Shown here: piece after piece, positions 32,722 to 42,156 of the stretch
Position numbering within the stretch: position 1 is the stretch's first letter
Layout: the number at the start of each line of letters is the position of its first letter
DNA from: JAGOEF01 sp964511665
Lineage (GTDB): Bacteria > Bacteroidota > Bacteroidia > Bacteroidales > ML635J-15
Length of the DNA stretch: 64,000 bases
Direction of reading: 5' to 3'
Assembly (NCBI GenBank): GCA_964511665.1
Contig: CAZEHA010000011.1
Coordinates: forward strand, 1-64,000
Notes under the pieces: model-generated
What the model was told of the DNA's origin: nothing
The model's input: the letters and a program-made list of their open reading frames with translations, nothing else
The model's database searches: none
Made by a program: the position numbers and the translations under genes

Positions 32722-35577
32722 CTAGGTCAGAATTCGAGTCGGAATTTCATGCCGAAGGTATTCAGCAGTGGCACTTTGTGTGTTATTAACAATTTCTTCG
32801 GGGCTGCCTTCGGCTATTATTAGCCCCCCTTTTGCCCCTCCTTCAGGCCCCATGTCGATAATATGGTCGGCACATTTTATTACATCAAGGTTGTGCTCAA
32901 TAATGATTAGAGTATTTCCTTTGTCTGCCAATCTGTTCAATACGTGAAGCAATACTCTGATATCTTCGAAATGTAAACCTGTGGTGGGTTCGTCAAGGAT
33001 ATAAAGGGTTTTTCCCGTATCTTTCTTCATAAGTTCGGTAGCAATTTTTACCCGCTGCGATTCTCCACCCGACAGGCTGGTTGACGACTGCCCCAGCGAA
33101 ATATATCCAAGTCCTACATCTTGCAAGGTTAATAGCTTATGCGAAATAGACGGAATGTTTTCGAAAAACTCTATAGCATTGTCTATCGTCATATCAAGTA
33201 CATCTGATATCGATTTCCCCTTAAATCGAACCTCAAGGGTTTCGCGGTTATAGCGCTTTCCGTGGCAGGCTTCGCATTCGACATGCACTTCAGGTAAAAA
33301 ATTCATTTCAATAATTCTAACACCGGCTCCCTGACATGTTTCGCAGCGACCACCTTTCACATTAAACGAGAAACGTCCCAGCTTGTAGCCTCGAATTTTT
33401 GATTCGGGGAGGCTTTCGAAAAGCTTGCGGATGTCAGTAAACAAACCCGTGTAGGTTGCAGCATTCGATCGTGGACTACGGCCAATAGGCGACTGATCGA
33501 CCTCGATTACTTTATCGATGTTTTCAATGCCTTTTAAATCCATATAGGGCAAGGGTTCGTTTTGCGAACGATAAAAGTGTTTGCTTAAAATTGGATACAG
33601 TGTTTCGTGAATAATGCTCGATTTTCCGCTACCCGAAACACCGGTAACGCAGATGATTTTACCAAGAGGAATGCTTATGCTAATGTTTTTTAAATTATTC
33701 CCTGATGCTCCCGATAAAACCAGACTTTTTCCATTGCCTTTTCTGCGGTTTTTCGGGGGTTCTATGTGTTTGCTTCCATTGATGTATTGAGCTGTAATAC
33801 CGTCTGATTTATCAATATCTGCAGGGGGCCCCGCATAAACAATTCTACCACCCTTACGACCTGCTCCCGGCCCAATGTCGATGATAAAGTCCGATTCCAT
33901 AATCATTTCTTTATCGTGCTCAACCACAATAATTGAATTACCCCTGTCTCTCAGTTCTTTTAATGATGCAATTAGCTTAAGGTTGTCGCGTGGATGAAGC
34001 CCAATACTGGGTTCGTCGAGGATATACAGAACATTAATGAGACGAGATCCTATTTGCGTTGCAAGCCTTATACGTTGTGTTTCTCCTCCCGAAAGACTCT
34101 TAGCCGGCCGGTCGAGCGACAGATAGTCGAGCCCAACATTGATCAGGAAAGAAATGCGACTGAGTATTTCTTTTATCACTTCACCGGCTATCAATTGTTG
34201 CTTTTTACTAAACTCCTGAGGTGCTTTTTCAAGCCAATCGTAAAGCATACATAAGTCGAGTGCAGCAAGATCGGCAATGTTTTTTTCGTTGATTCTGAAA
34301 TGTAACGATTCTTTCTTCAATCGTTGCCCATTACAAACCGGACACACAATTTGAGTATGGAACTGAAAGTTGTCTTCAATCGGTTTGCCGTTGCCTTGCT
34401 CTTCGGTATGCTTATTCCTTATTTGATTCACTATGCCTTCGAAACGGACTACATATCCCGGATTTGCTCCCAATGGAGTATTCTTTAGCAGTAATGGTTC
34501 CTCGCAGCCATATAATATACATTGTAGTGCAGCGTCGGGAAGTTCAGAAACGGGAATGCTCAACGAACACTTATACTTTTCGCAAACTGCCTCCAAAATC
34601 CAAAAGGGAAATGTGTTTTTGAACTTTCCGAGACTTACAATAGCCCCCTCTTTAATACTAAGCGATTCGTCGGGAATAAGCTTGCTGATATCTATGTCGG
34701 GCAAAACACCTAATCCGTTGCAATGCGGACAGGCTCCCTGAGGCGAATTGAACGAAAAGGTATGCGGAGCAGGCTCATTGTACGAAATACCGGTAGTGGG
34801 GCACATTAGGTGTCGTGAAAAAAAACGAGACTCACTGTTATCTTTTACTTGAAGCATAATAACCCCTTTGCCATACTTCATAGCTGTTTCAATTGATGCC
34901 TTTAGTCGGTTATGGTCTTTTTCATCAACCACCAGTTTGTCGATAACCAATTCTATATGATGGGTTTTATACCTGTCGAGCCTATGCTGAGGACGTATTT
35001 CTTCAATATTACCATCGATGCGTGCATGCAAAAAACCTTTTTTACGAAACATTTCGAACAATTCGCGATAATGTCCTTTTCTACCGTCAACTACCGGAGC
35101 CAGCAAATAAATTGCTTTGTTGCTATAGTCGCTGATTATTTTGTTAATGATTTGCTCATCGGTGTACTTTATCATTACTTCACCGGTGAGGTATGAATAG
35201 GCTATCGATGCGCGTGCAAACAACAATCGTAGATAATCGTAGATTTCGGTTACTGTTCCCACTGTCGATCGTGGGTTTTTTACCGTTGTTTTTTGTTCGA
35301 TAGATATCACCGGACTTAGACCCGTAATTCTATCTACCTTGGGTCGTTCGAGATTGCCAATAAATTGCCTGGCATAGGCCGAAAAAGTTTCAAGATACCT
35401 ACGTTGACCCTCGGCATAAATGGTATCGAATGCCAGCGATGATTTTCCGCTTCCGCTTAATCCGGTAATTACAGTAAGCTGCCTATGAGGTATGGCTACA
35501 TCAATGTTTTGCAGATTGTGCTCATTTGCACCATAAATTTCAATAAAACGATTCGTTTTCATACCCTTCTGTTCCAC
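32722..35577 (-). CDS. uvrA: Excinuclease ABC subunit A
   Basis: 951 residues (946 from the internal ATG at 35562). Two ABC ATPase halves: Walker A GLSGSGKSS near 40 and GVSGSGKSS near 646, with signatures LSGGETQR near 489 and LSGGESQR near 832. Zinc-binding pairs CPHC, CPVC and the CETC...CEAC module are present. The DNA-damage sensor of nucleotide excision repair, partner of UvrB. It follows the lytic transglycosylase gene by 17 bases, so it may be read from the upstream polysaccharide operon. Confidence 0.97.
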   Translation of the reverse strand: MEQKGMKTNRFIEIYGANEHNLQNIDVAIPHRQLTVITGLSGSGKSSLAFDTIYAEGQRRYLETFSAYARQFIGNLERPKVDRITGLSPVISIEQKTTVKNPRSTVGTVTEIYDYLRLLFARASIAYSYLTGEVMIKYTDEQIINKIISDYSNKAIYLLAPVVDGRKGHYRELFEMFRKKGFLHARIDGNIEEIRPQHRLDRYKTHHIELVIDKLVVDEKDHNRLKASIETAMKYGKGVIMLQVKDNSESRFFSRHLMCPTTGISYNEPAPHTFSFNSPQGACPHCNGLGVLPDIDISKLIPDESLSIKEGAIVSLGKFKNTFPFWILEAVCEKYKCSLSIPVSELPDAALQCILYGCEEPLLLKNTPLGANPGYVVRFEGIVNQIRNKHTEEQGNGKPIEDNFQFHTQIVCPVCNGQRLKKESLHFRINEKNIADLAALDLCMLYDWLEKAPQEFSKKQQLIAGEVIKEILSRISFLINVGLDYLSLDRPAKSLSGGETQRIRLATQIGSRLINVLYILDEPSIGLHPRDNLKLIASLKELRDRGNSIIVVEHDKEMIMESDFIIDIGPGAGRKGGRIVYAGPPADIDKSDGITAQYINGSKHIEPPKNRRKGNGKSLVLSGASGNNLKNISISIPLGKIICVTGVSGSGKSSIIHETLYPILSKHFYRSQNEPLPYMDLKGIENIDKVIEVDQSPIGRSPRSNAATYTGLFTDIRKLFESLPESKIRGYKLGRFSFNVKGGRCETCQGAGVRIIEMNFLPEVHVECEACHGKRYNRETLEVRFKGKSISDVLDMTIDNAIEFFENIPSISHKLLTLQDVGLGYISLGQSSTSLSGGESQRVKIATELMKKDTGKTLYILDEPTTGLHFEDIRVLLHVLNRLADKGNTLIIIEHNLDVIKCADHIIDMGPEGGAKGGLIIAEGSPEEIVNNTQSATAEYLRHEIPTRILT

Positions 35578-35594
35578 CTCTAAGTTTCAAGTGT

Positions 35595-36569
35595 TTATTG
35601 ATTCTTACTTGCTCTGTTAACAGTTCTCGATTCAGGCGAAGGGATGAGAAGAATGTATTTTTTCGCGGAACGATTCATCAGGAATGTATCTCTTATCCAT
35701 GGGTTATACATCTTAAGTATCTTATAGTTTATTCCAAATGAAGCGGCAAAATCGGGCAAATTGTTTATTGATGTGTCTACTTGCACTTCATTGTAGGTTA
35801 GTTCTGTGTATTTATCAAAATCATCAATGTAGAATCCGTAGTTTTCGTGATCCTGCATGATTAGTTTAAGTGCAACAATACGATATACATACCGTGCAGG
35901 CTCCTCGTGAAGGTATAAATCCCAGTAATTGTTTTGTTTCTGGTGTTTGATACGTTGCGAAAGACCGCCCATTCCCATATTGTAGCTTACTGCCGCGAGA
36001 CTCCAGCTACCAAACATTTTGTACGCCTTATTCAGGTAATCGCAGGCTGCTTGTGTAGATATTATCAAATTATATCGTTCGTCAACATAGCTATTTACTT
36101 CCATTTTATACTCCTGAGCAGTCCCCTTCAGAAATTGCCAGAAACCAACAGCATTCGAAGGACTAATAGCGTTTGCCAGACCGCTTTCAGCGACACACAG
36201 GTATTTGAAATCATCGGGTATTCCGTTCTTTTGTAAAATCTTTTCAATGAGCGGAAAATACCGTTTTGCTCTCTTAATATATAATATGGTGGATGAATGT
36301 CGGTAAGTATTAATCTGCATTTCGAGATCGAGGCTTTCGTACACGTCAAAATATTCGAGTGGAACCCTTTCGCCTGCAAAAAATACCTCGTCGGGTATCA
36401 CGGGTTGAAAAACATGATAGGGCAACACTTCCACTACCGTATCATTCAGGGGTTTATTGCCTGATGATTTCTCGTGAGAAAAAATAAAGAAATTCGACAA
36501 TAGCAATCCAATGCCAATGCCCAATATTACAAAAAATGGAATTTTAACCGATGCCTTATTCAACTGCAT
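35595..36569 (-). CDS. Membrane-anchored lytic transglycosylase
   Basis: 324 residues. An N-terminal membrane segment (~10-30, FFVILGIGIGLLLSNFFIF) is followed by an SLT domain: IPDDFKYLCVAESGLANAIS carries the catalytic Glu, then GFWQFLKGTAQEY and AAVSYNMGMGGLSQRI. A C-terminal stretch (LPDFAASFGINYKILKMYNPWI) resembles a LysM-like module. It cleaves peptidoglycan glycan strands, as MltD relatives do. Its start overlaps the stop of the upstream sugar-phosphate transferase gene by one base, tying it to the export locus. Confidence 0.88.
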   Translation of the reverse strand: MQLNKASVKIPFFVILGIGIGLLLSNFFIFSHEKSSGNKPLNDTVVEVLPYHVFQPVIPDEVFFAGERVPLEYFDVYESLDLEMQINTYRHSSTILYIKRAKRYFPLIEKILQKNGIPDDFKYLCVAESGLANAISPSNAVGFWQFLKGTAQEYKMEVNSYVDERYNLIISTQAACDYLNKAYKMFGSWSLAAVSYNMGMGGLSQRIKHQKQNNYWDLYLHEEPARYVYRIVALKLIMQDHENYGFYIDDFDKYTELTYNEVQVDTSINNLPDFAASFGINYKILKMYNPWIRDTFLMNRSAKKYILLIPSPESRTVNRASKNQ

Positions 36570-37648
36570 TATTTGTTCTTTGGTTTCGAAATCTTGGTAA
36601 TACTATATAAACACAAAAACACACCTATCGGATACATCATAAATAGCCAAAAATGACGGGGCTCCCATCCTTCAAAGACAATAATAGTGTAAGCGAGAAA
36701 CAAACCTATACAATTCAGACCAAACAGCAAGAGCGCTATAAGTCGTTCGTGCAAGCCCAGATAATAAAGGTGATGAGTGGTGTGATCGCGCCCTCCTACA
36801 AAAGGCGATTTTTTTCGCAACAATCTATTGATAGTTACCGTGGTCGTGTCGGTTAGAGGTACAATAAAAGCTGAGGCTACAATCGCAATTTGTTTTGTAT
36901 TGTACCCGTATGAGAACTCAGCAATATCGATTCCGTTCCAGAAATATGTAATCCCCACGAATGCCAGAAAGCTCCCCAATATTTGACTTCCGTTGTCGCC
37001 CATATACATTTTTGAAGGATTCCAATTATAAAACATAAAGCTGATAAGCGAAGCTACCAACACCAGCGAAATGAAAAACGACAAGGAGCATGGTTCCATG
37101 TAATTGCACAATAGAGAAGAGACCACAATGCTGCCAATAATGCTTAATGAAACAAGTCCGGTAATTGCATCCATGTTGTCGAGCATGTTGATGGAATTCA
37201 TGATGCCAACAACCCATAGAAAAGTAATGATAAAATTAATGTAATCATGTGGCGATATCTTGATATATATCTCGTTAAAGATAAAAACTACTGCAACCAA
37301 AAACTGAACAATGAATTTAAAGAACGGTGGAGTGCTGATAAGATCATCGGCCAAACCCATCAGAAAAGAAATGGTAACCACAATGAGTAGAGAGATAAAT
37401 TCTTTGGTAGCAGCCGTTTCGAACCCGAAAATGAATAAATAGGCTAGCATACCTAAAATAAATAAACAGAAAAATCCCACTCCGCCAAAAATGGGCTTTG
37501 ATTGACTACTCCACCGGATGGCTGTACTATTGGCTTTCTTTACCAAAAAACCCATTTGCCTGGTAAGGAAAAAACGATTGAGGAGTAAGCCAATTACCAC
37601 GGCTACAACAAAAACAATAATATAAACATAGAAATTTTGGATTCCCAT
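36569..37648 (-). CDS. Undecaprenyl-phosphate sugar-1-phosphate transferase (MraY/WecA/TagO family)
   Basis: 359 residues with about eleven membrane helices. Family motifs: LMGLADDLIS (Asp pair), NMLDNMDAITG, YMGDNGSQILG, and GGRDHTTHHLYYLGL, the His-rich loop characteristic of WecA/TagO rather than MraY. It links the first sugar phosphate, usually GlcNAc-1-P, to undecaprenyl phosphate to begin a polysaccharide. Located two bases after the tyrosine kinase gene, so it probably initiates the polymer exported by the Wza/Wzc pair. Confidence 0.9.
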   Translation of the reverse strand: MGIQNFYVYIIVFVVAVVIGLLLNRFFLTRQMGFLVKKANSTAIRWSSQSKPIFGGVGFFCLFILGMLAYLFIFGFETAATKEFISLLIVVTISFLMGLADDLISTPPFFKFIVQFLVAVVFIFNEIYIKISPHDYINFIITFLWVVGIMNSINMLDNMDAITGLVSLSIIGSIVVSSLLCNYMEPCSLSFFISLVLVASLISFMFYNWNPSKMYMGDNGSQILGSFLAFVGITYFWNGIDIAEFSYGYNTKQIAIVASAFIVPLTDTTTVTINRLLRKKSPFVGGRDHTTHHLYYLGLHERLIALLLFGLNCIGLFLAYTIIVFEGWEPRHFWLFMMYPIGVFLCLYSITKISKPKNK

Positions 37649-37650
37649 AA

Positions 37651-40128
37651 TTATTTCGGTGTTCTAAATTTTAGCAGTTCTAAAAGTATTCTAAATAACG
37701 AGGGTTTGGGTTCATCGTCTTTTGAATAATAATTGTTCATGTTCGAGTAATCGGTATATCCATACCCGTAACCATATCCGTAGCGGTTATAACCGTAACG
37801 ATAACCATAACCATATTTATAGCCGTAACCATAGCGACTTTCGCTACCCTCGATGCCATTCAATATTATACTCAGGTTTTTGATTTGCGACGACTCGGCA
37901 AAATCGTTTACATGTTCAATAAACGCCTTGGGTGAAATTGTCGACCTCATAATGTATATGGGGAAATCGGCAATATGATACGAAGCCATGGCATCAGTAA
38001 CAATACCAATAGGTGGCGTGTCTACTATCACGTAATCGTATTCCATCTTTAGGTTGTCGAAAAACCGATTATACGATTCTTGCATAATAATTTCTCCGGG
38101 GTTTGGAGGTACCGGCCCCGAGGTAATAAAATGCATATTGTCAACAGTGGTTTCATGAATACACTCTTTGTATTCATGACGGCCGATTAATATAGTACTT
38201 ACACCTTTAAGATTGTCGGTTTCGAAACTTTTGTGAAAACGGGGTTTGCGAAGGTCGAAGTCGCACAATATTACTTTATAACCTGCCATGGCTAAAATGG
38301 CCCCAAGATTTATGGCAACAAATGTTTTTCCTTCGCCCGAAATTGTTGAAGAAATAGTAATAATCTTGCTTTGTTTGCCGGGATTGATAAATTCCAGGTT
38401 CGAACGGATATTCCTGAATGCCTCTGCCAGCATCGACTTGGGGTGATTATGTATAATAAGTTGCGACACCTCCGATTTAATGCGGTGCGATGGAACACCA
38501 CCAATAACAGGTATTTCGCTAAATGATTGAATGTCGTCGACCGAAACAATTTTATTGTATAGCAGGTAGCGAATCAACAAAACAACAATTATTCCGAATA
38601 AACCAATTATTATGTACAATAGCATTATTGTACTAAGAATTGGGGATTTCTGCGACTTTGGAATAGCTGCTTTTTCGAGAATAATATTATTCGACACAAG
38701 GCCTGCCTGCGATATTAAATATTCTGCTTTGGTGCGAATCATTTGATAATAGAAACTTTCGTTAATTCCGTATATTCGATTGAGTTTGGTAAACTCGATT
38801 TCTTTATAGGAAGTGTCGAGAAACATTTCCGATTCAAACTGATTGATTGTGGCAATATATTGTTCTTTTCTAAGTAATTGCCTGCTAATAGCCGAGTTGA
38901 TAAAATCGATAATTATGGCTTTTTTTGAATCGATAAGCTCGTCTATTGTTTTTATTTTCAGGTTATTGGCAGTTACGTCAAACATCAGAACCTGTTTTTG
39001 GTCGTATAGGTTTTGTAACGAACTGAGAAGTCCTGTAATGAATTTTTCGGTATTGGCTCCTGAGGCTAAAGCCATCAACTCGTAAATATTCATATTGGGA
39101 TTATTGGCTATTTCATTCTTGATTTTTTCAAGAGTGAGTATCTCCAGTTCTAAATCAATTGTTTGGTTCTCGAGTTCTGCTACTTTAGTGGAATACATGC
39201 TTATACGACTTCCTCCATACGAGGTTACTCCGGGAGGTATCTTATTAACTTTTCTGAAATCATGTAAATCGCGTTCTGTTTGGTCAAGCTCATTGTATAT
39301 ATTCTCGAGTTGCTGGTCAATGTAACGAACAACATTGGTGGCACTTTCTTTTTTGCGATTCAAATCATAAACCAGAAACTTTTCGGCAATGGTGTTTGCT
39401 ATTTCGGCAGCTTTACGCGGATTATTATCTTTGTACATGATAAGAATAGTGCGTGCATTGTCGTTTTGAACTCTTACAATCAGGTTTCTTGATATTTTTT
39501 GTTGCATTGTGGCCGGATTGTTGATAACGAAGAAATACTTCGATTTGGAATCGGAATCCTGCTCAACGCGTATTGTCTTAGGTGAGTCGTAGTGTACAAA
39601 AATTTCACCTCCAACTATAGAATGCCAATCTTCGGGCGACAATATATACTCATACTCTTCGCTACCTATTTTATAACGCAACTGGTATTTATCTTTGATA
39701 AACCCGATGTCGATACGCCTATCGTAAATAGCAGCGTTGCTGATGTTTACATACACTGAAAAAGGCGATTGTTTATAAATTTCAGTCGAAACAAAAGTTC
39801 CTTTTCGGTAGTAGCTGATGTCGAGCGGCAAATCAACAAAACATTCACGAAGAAAGGTCCTCGACTGTATAAGTTCGGTAACACTGCTTAAATCGCTTTG
39901 GGTAACATCGTGGTCAATTTTCAGGATTTGCTTGGTGCGGTTTTCGTCTTTTACCTGTAAAATGGTTCTTACTTCATATACAGGAAGGGTGTAACGATAA
40001 TACAAGAAACCGGCAACCATTGAAACAATCATAATGAGAATCACAAGCCAAAGACTACGCTGGAAAATTCTCAGGAAAATTCGAAGATCGAAAGTCTGGT
40101 TAAATGCAGGTATTTTAGTTTTCTTCAT
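37651..40128 (-). CDS. Wzc-like polysaccharide co-polymerase and tyrosine autokinase
   Basis: 825 residues. A Wzz domain is framed by membrane helices at ~28-48 and ~500-520, with a coiled-coil periplasmic part between. The cytoplasmic BY-kinase domain has Walker A SGEGKTFVAINL, VILCDFDLRKPRFH (Walker A') and VIVDTPPIGIVTD (Walker B). The C-terminal tail, about residues 763-803, is a run of Tyr-Gly dipeptides with roughly 16 tyrosines, far denser than the usual cluster. These tails are autophosphorylated in trans and control chain length and export. Next to the Wza-like gene (nine bases apart). Confidence 0.93.
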   Translation of the reverse strand: MKKTKIPAFNQTFDLRIFLRIFQRSLWLVILIMIVSMVAGFLYYRYTLPVYEVRTILQVKDENRTKQILKIDHDVTQSDLSSVTELIQSRTFLRECFVDLPLDISYYRKGTFVSTEIYKQSPFSVYVNISNAAIYDRRIDIGFIKDKYQLRYKIGSEEYEYILSPEDWHSIVGGEIFVHYDSPKTIRVEQDSDSKSKYFFVINNPATMQQKISRNLIVRVQNDNARTILIMYKDNNPRKAAEIANTIAEKFLVYDLNRKKESATNVVRYIDQQLENIYNELDQTERDLHDFRKVNKIPPGVTSYGGSRISMYSTKVAELENQTIDLELEILTLEKIKNEIANNPNMNIYELMALASGANTEKFITGLLSSLQNLYDQKQVLMFDVTANNLKIKTIDELIDSKKAIIIDFINSAISRQLLRKEQYIATINQFESEMFLDTSYKEIEFTKLNRIYGINESFYYQMIRTKAEYLISQAGLVSNNIILEKAAIPKSQKSPILSTIMLLYIIIGLFGIIVVLLIRYLLYNKIVSVDDIQSFSEIPVIGGVPSHRIKSEVSQLIIHNHPKSMLAEAFRNIRSNLEFINPGKQSKIITISSTISGEGKTFVAINLGAILAMAGYKVILCDFDLRKPRFHKSFETDNLKGVSTILIGRHEYKECIHETTVDNMHFITSGPVPPNPGEIIMQESYNRFFDNLKMEYDYVIVDTPPIGIVTDAMASYHIADFPIYIMRSTISPKAFIEHVNDFAESSQIKNLSIILNGIEGSESRYGYGYKYGYGYRYGYNRYGYGYGYGYTDYSNMNNYYSKDDEPKPSLFRILLELLKFRTPK

Positions 40129-40137
40129 AAGGCCTTG

Positions 40138-40908
40138 CTATCGTTTAAAAAAAATACCATAAACCGAGAGTGCTGTTGTTGCAAGAGTAAGATAAGGTGC
40201 TATTTCACGAAGAACTCTGCTAACATATTGTGGCTTGCTATCGATATATACCACATCGTTTGCCTCGAGTAACAAATTGCTGTTGCGCAGTTCGTCGAGT
40301 GAAGATAAATTCCAGTAAAAAACCTCGGGATTGTTGGTAAGGTCTCCTCTTATAAGTTTAATTCTGTATGACCGGCTAATATCAGTAAGACCTCCAACAT
40401 TGCTTATTGCTTCAATCAGGCTTAAGTTTTCGGGAGGAATGTTAACTGTGCGTGCCTTGGTACCACCATCAAAAAAGATAAACGCTTTTCGATTGGTAAC
40501 ATTTAGCAAAACAAATGGCGATTGATAATATTCGGCATACATATCTTCGAGAAGCTTTTCTGCTTCGCGAACCGTATATCCACTCAGAGATATTCTTCCC
40601 AATGTTGGAAGTTTTACCAATCCATCAAATTCAACCAGATAACTAAGACCTCTTTGCCTCATTTGGTAATCGCTATTGCTGTCAACCGACCCGAGACCAA
40701 TCAGAGAAAAACCATCGTTTGTGGTGATGCGAATTGATAGTTCATCGAAAGGTTTTATCTTATATTCCTTCTCCGAAGGGCGAAATTCTGATATCGGGTA
40801 TTCTTTTCCTTCTTCAAGCATTTCCGACGGACGTAGTACTTTGCACGAGCTTACTGATAGCATCACGACCACAAAAACAAGAGGAATGAGCAGAGTTCTG
40901 ATCTTCAT
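40138..40908 (-). CDS. Wza-like polysaccharide export lipoprotein
   Basis: 256 residues. The signal ends LSVSSC, a lipobox, so it is an outer-membrane lipoprotein. YKIKPFDELSIRITTNDGF opens the polysaccharide export domain and SLIEAISNVGGLTDISRSYRIKLIRG the SLBB domain. The end, ANDVVYIDSKPQYVSRVLREIAPYLTLATTALSVYGIFF, has the transmembrane helix expected of Bacteroidota Wza relatives. It forms the outer-membrane channel working with the Wzc-like kinase. Confidence 0.92.
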   Translation of the reverse strand: MKIRTLLIPLVFVVVMLSVSSCKVLRPSEMLEEGKEYPISEFRPSEKEYKIKPFDELSIRITTNDGFSLIGLGSVDSNSDYQMRQRGLSYLVEFDGLVKLPTLGRISLSGYTVREAEKLLEDMYAEYYQSPFVLLNVTNRKAFIFFDGGTKARTVNIPPENLSLIEAISNVGGLTDISRSYRIKLIRGDLTNNPEVFYWNLSSLDELRNSNLLLEANDVVYIDSKPQYVSRVLREIAPYLTLATTALSVYGIFFKR

Positions 40909-40960
40909 TCGATTGAAGTTTAATTAATTTTCAAAATTAGAAAAAATAATTTACATACAA

Positions 40961-42151
40961 TCATTGCTGAGCAAGTAATTCGTTATACAGGTCTTTCATA
41001 TCGGAAACCAGACGGGTGTAGTGAAATTTGTTTTTCACGTAGTTGTAGCCTGCCCCCGACATTTCTTCGCGAAGTTCTCTATTATTAGCCAACAGGCACA
41101 AATTGTCGGCAAAGGCATCTAAATGATTGTTTTCGCTAAGCAATGCAGTTTTCCCACTTACAACCACATCTTCAATACCTCCTACCTTAGTTGAAACTAT
41201 GGGTTTATTAGCAGCCTGAGCCTCAATGAGCGATACCGGAGTACCCTCGTTGAACGACGTCAATGCCACAATGTCGGAACCGGCAAACACATAATCGGCA
41301 TCTTTTATCCATGAGGTAAATGTAATGTCAGTCTTTTTTTGTTTTTGATTTTTATCAGTATAGGTCAGCTCTAATTGCGTAGCAAGTTCGGTAAGTTTAT
41401 CGAACAAGCCTCCGTCGCCCACAATAAAAGCTCTCATTTTAACAGATGAACGCTTTTTCGCCATAGCAAAAGCCTTTAGGAACAAGGTGTGGTTTTTTAC
41501 CGGTACCAGCCTGCCAATAATAGAAACGGCAATTTCATCGTCGTCGAGATTGTATTCTTTACGGAATGAGGTTCTTTTTACATTGTAAGAATCTTGAAAA
41601 CGTTCCAGGTCGAAGCCAAGCGGTATTACCCTGAATTTTTCGGGAGAGGCTATGCGGTGCTCCTCGCAAAGCTCCTGAAGTTGCAGATTGCTTATTGCTA
41701 TAATGGCTGATGTTTTTTTCGCCAGATTCCGCTCAAGCGTTTTGAAAAGGTAGGTTTTGTATCGGCTAAAATAGGAATGAAAAATATGCCCATGAAAGGT
41801 GTGAACAACAATTGGCACATTGCTGTTGATGGCAGCATAGCGACCTAAAAACCCGGCTTTTGAGGCATGTGTGTGTACAATATCCGGTTTAAAATCATGT
41901 ATCAGCGTTTTTATCTTCCTGTAGGCAATCATGTCGAGTCGTCCATTAATTTCTCTCTTCATTTCAGGAATTACAACCGGATTAAGACCTAATTTCTGAA
42001 TGATATAATCGCTGCTTGCTTCATTTTCGTCGATATCGCCACCCACAAGCAGTGTTTCAAAATCGGGAGCCATAAATTTACTCAGATAGGCCACGTTGTA
42101 GGTAGGACCACCCAGATTGAAACGATTGATAATTCTTAAAACTTTTGGCAT
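40961..42151 (-). CDS. GT4 glycosyltransferase
   Basis: About 396 residues from MPKVLRIINRFNLGGPTYN; an upstream in-frame ATG would overlap asnB. GT-B layout with FKPDIVHTHASKAGFLGR and, in the C-terminal half, the donor-site motif FNEGTPVSLIEAQAANKPIV (E-x7-E) and VGGIEDVV. It uses a nucleotide sugar to extend a glycan, probably the polymer exported by the neighbouring Wza/Wzc genes. It starts five bases after the asnB stop. Confidence 0.9.
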   Translation of the reverse strand: MPKVLRIINRFNLGGPTYNVAYLSKFMAPDFETLLVGGDIDENEASSDYIIQKLGLNPVVIPEMKREINGRLDMIAYRKIKTLIHDFKPDIVHTHASKAGFLGRYAAINSNVPIVVHTFHGHIFHSYFSRYKTYLFKTLERNLAKKTSAIIAISNLQLQELCEEHRIASPEKFRVIPLGFDLERFQDSYNVKRTSFRKEYNLDDDEIAVSIIGRLVPVKNHTLFLKAFAMAKKRSSVKMRAFIVGDGGLFDKLTELATQLELTYTDKNQKQKKTDITFTSWIKDADYVFAGSDIVALTSFNEGTPVSLIEAQAANKPIVSTKVGGIEDVVVSGKTALLSENNHLDAFADNLCLLANNRELREEMSGAGYNYVKNKFHYTRLVSDMKDLYNELLAQQ

Positions 42152-42156
42152 AACTA

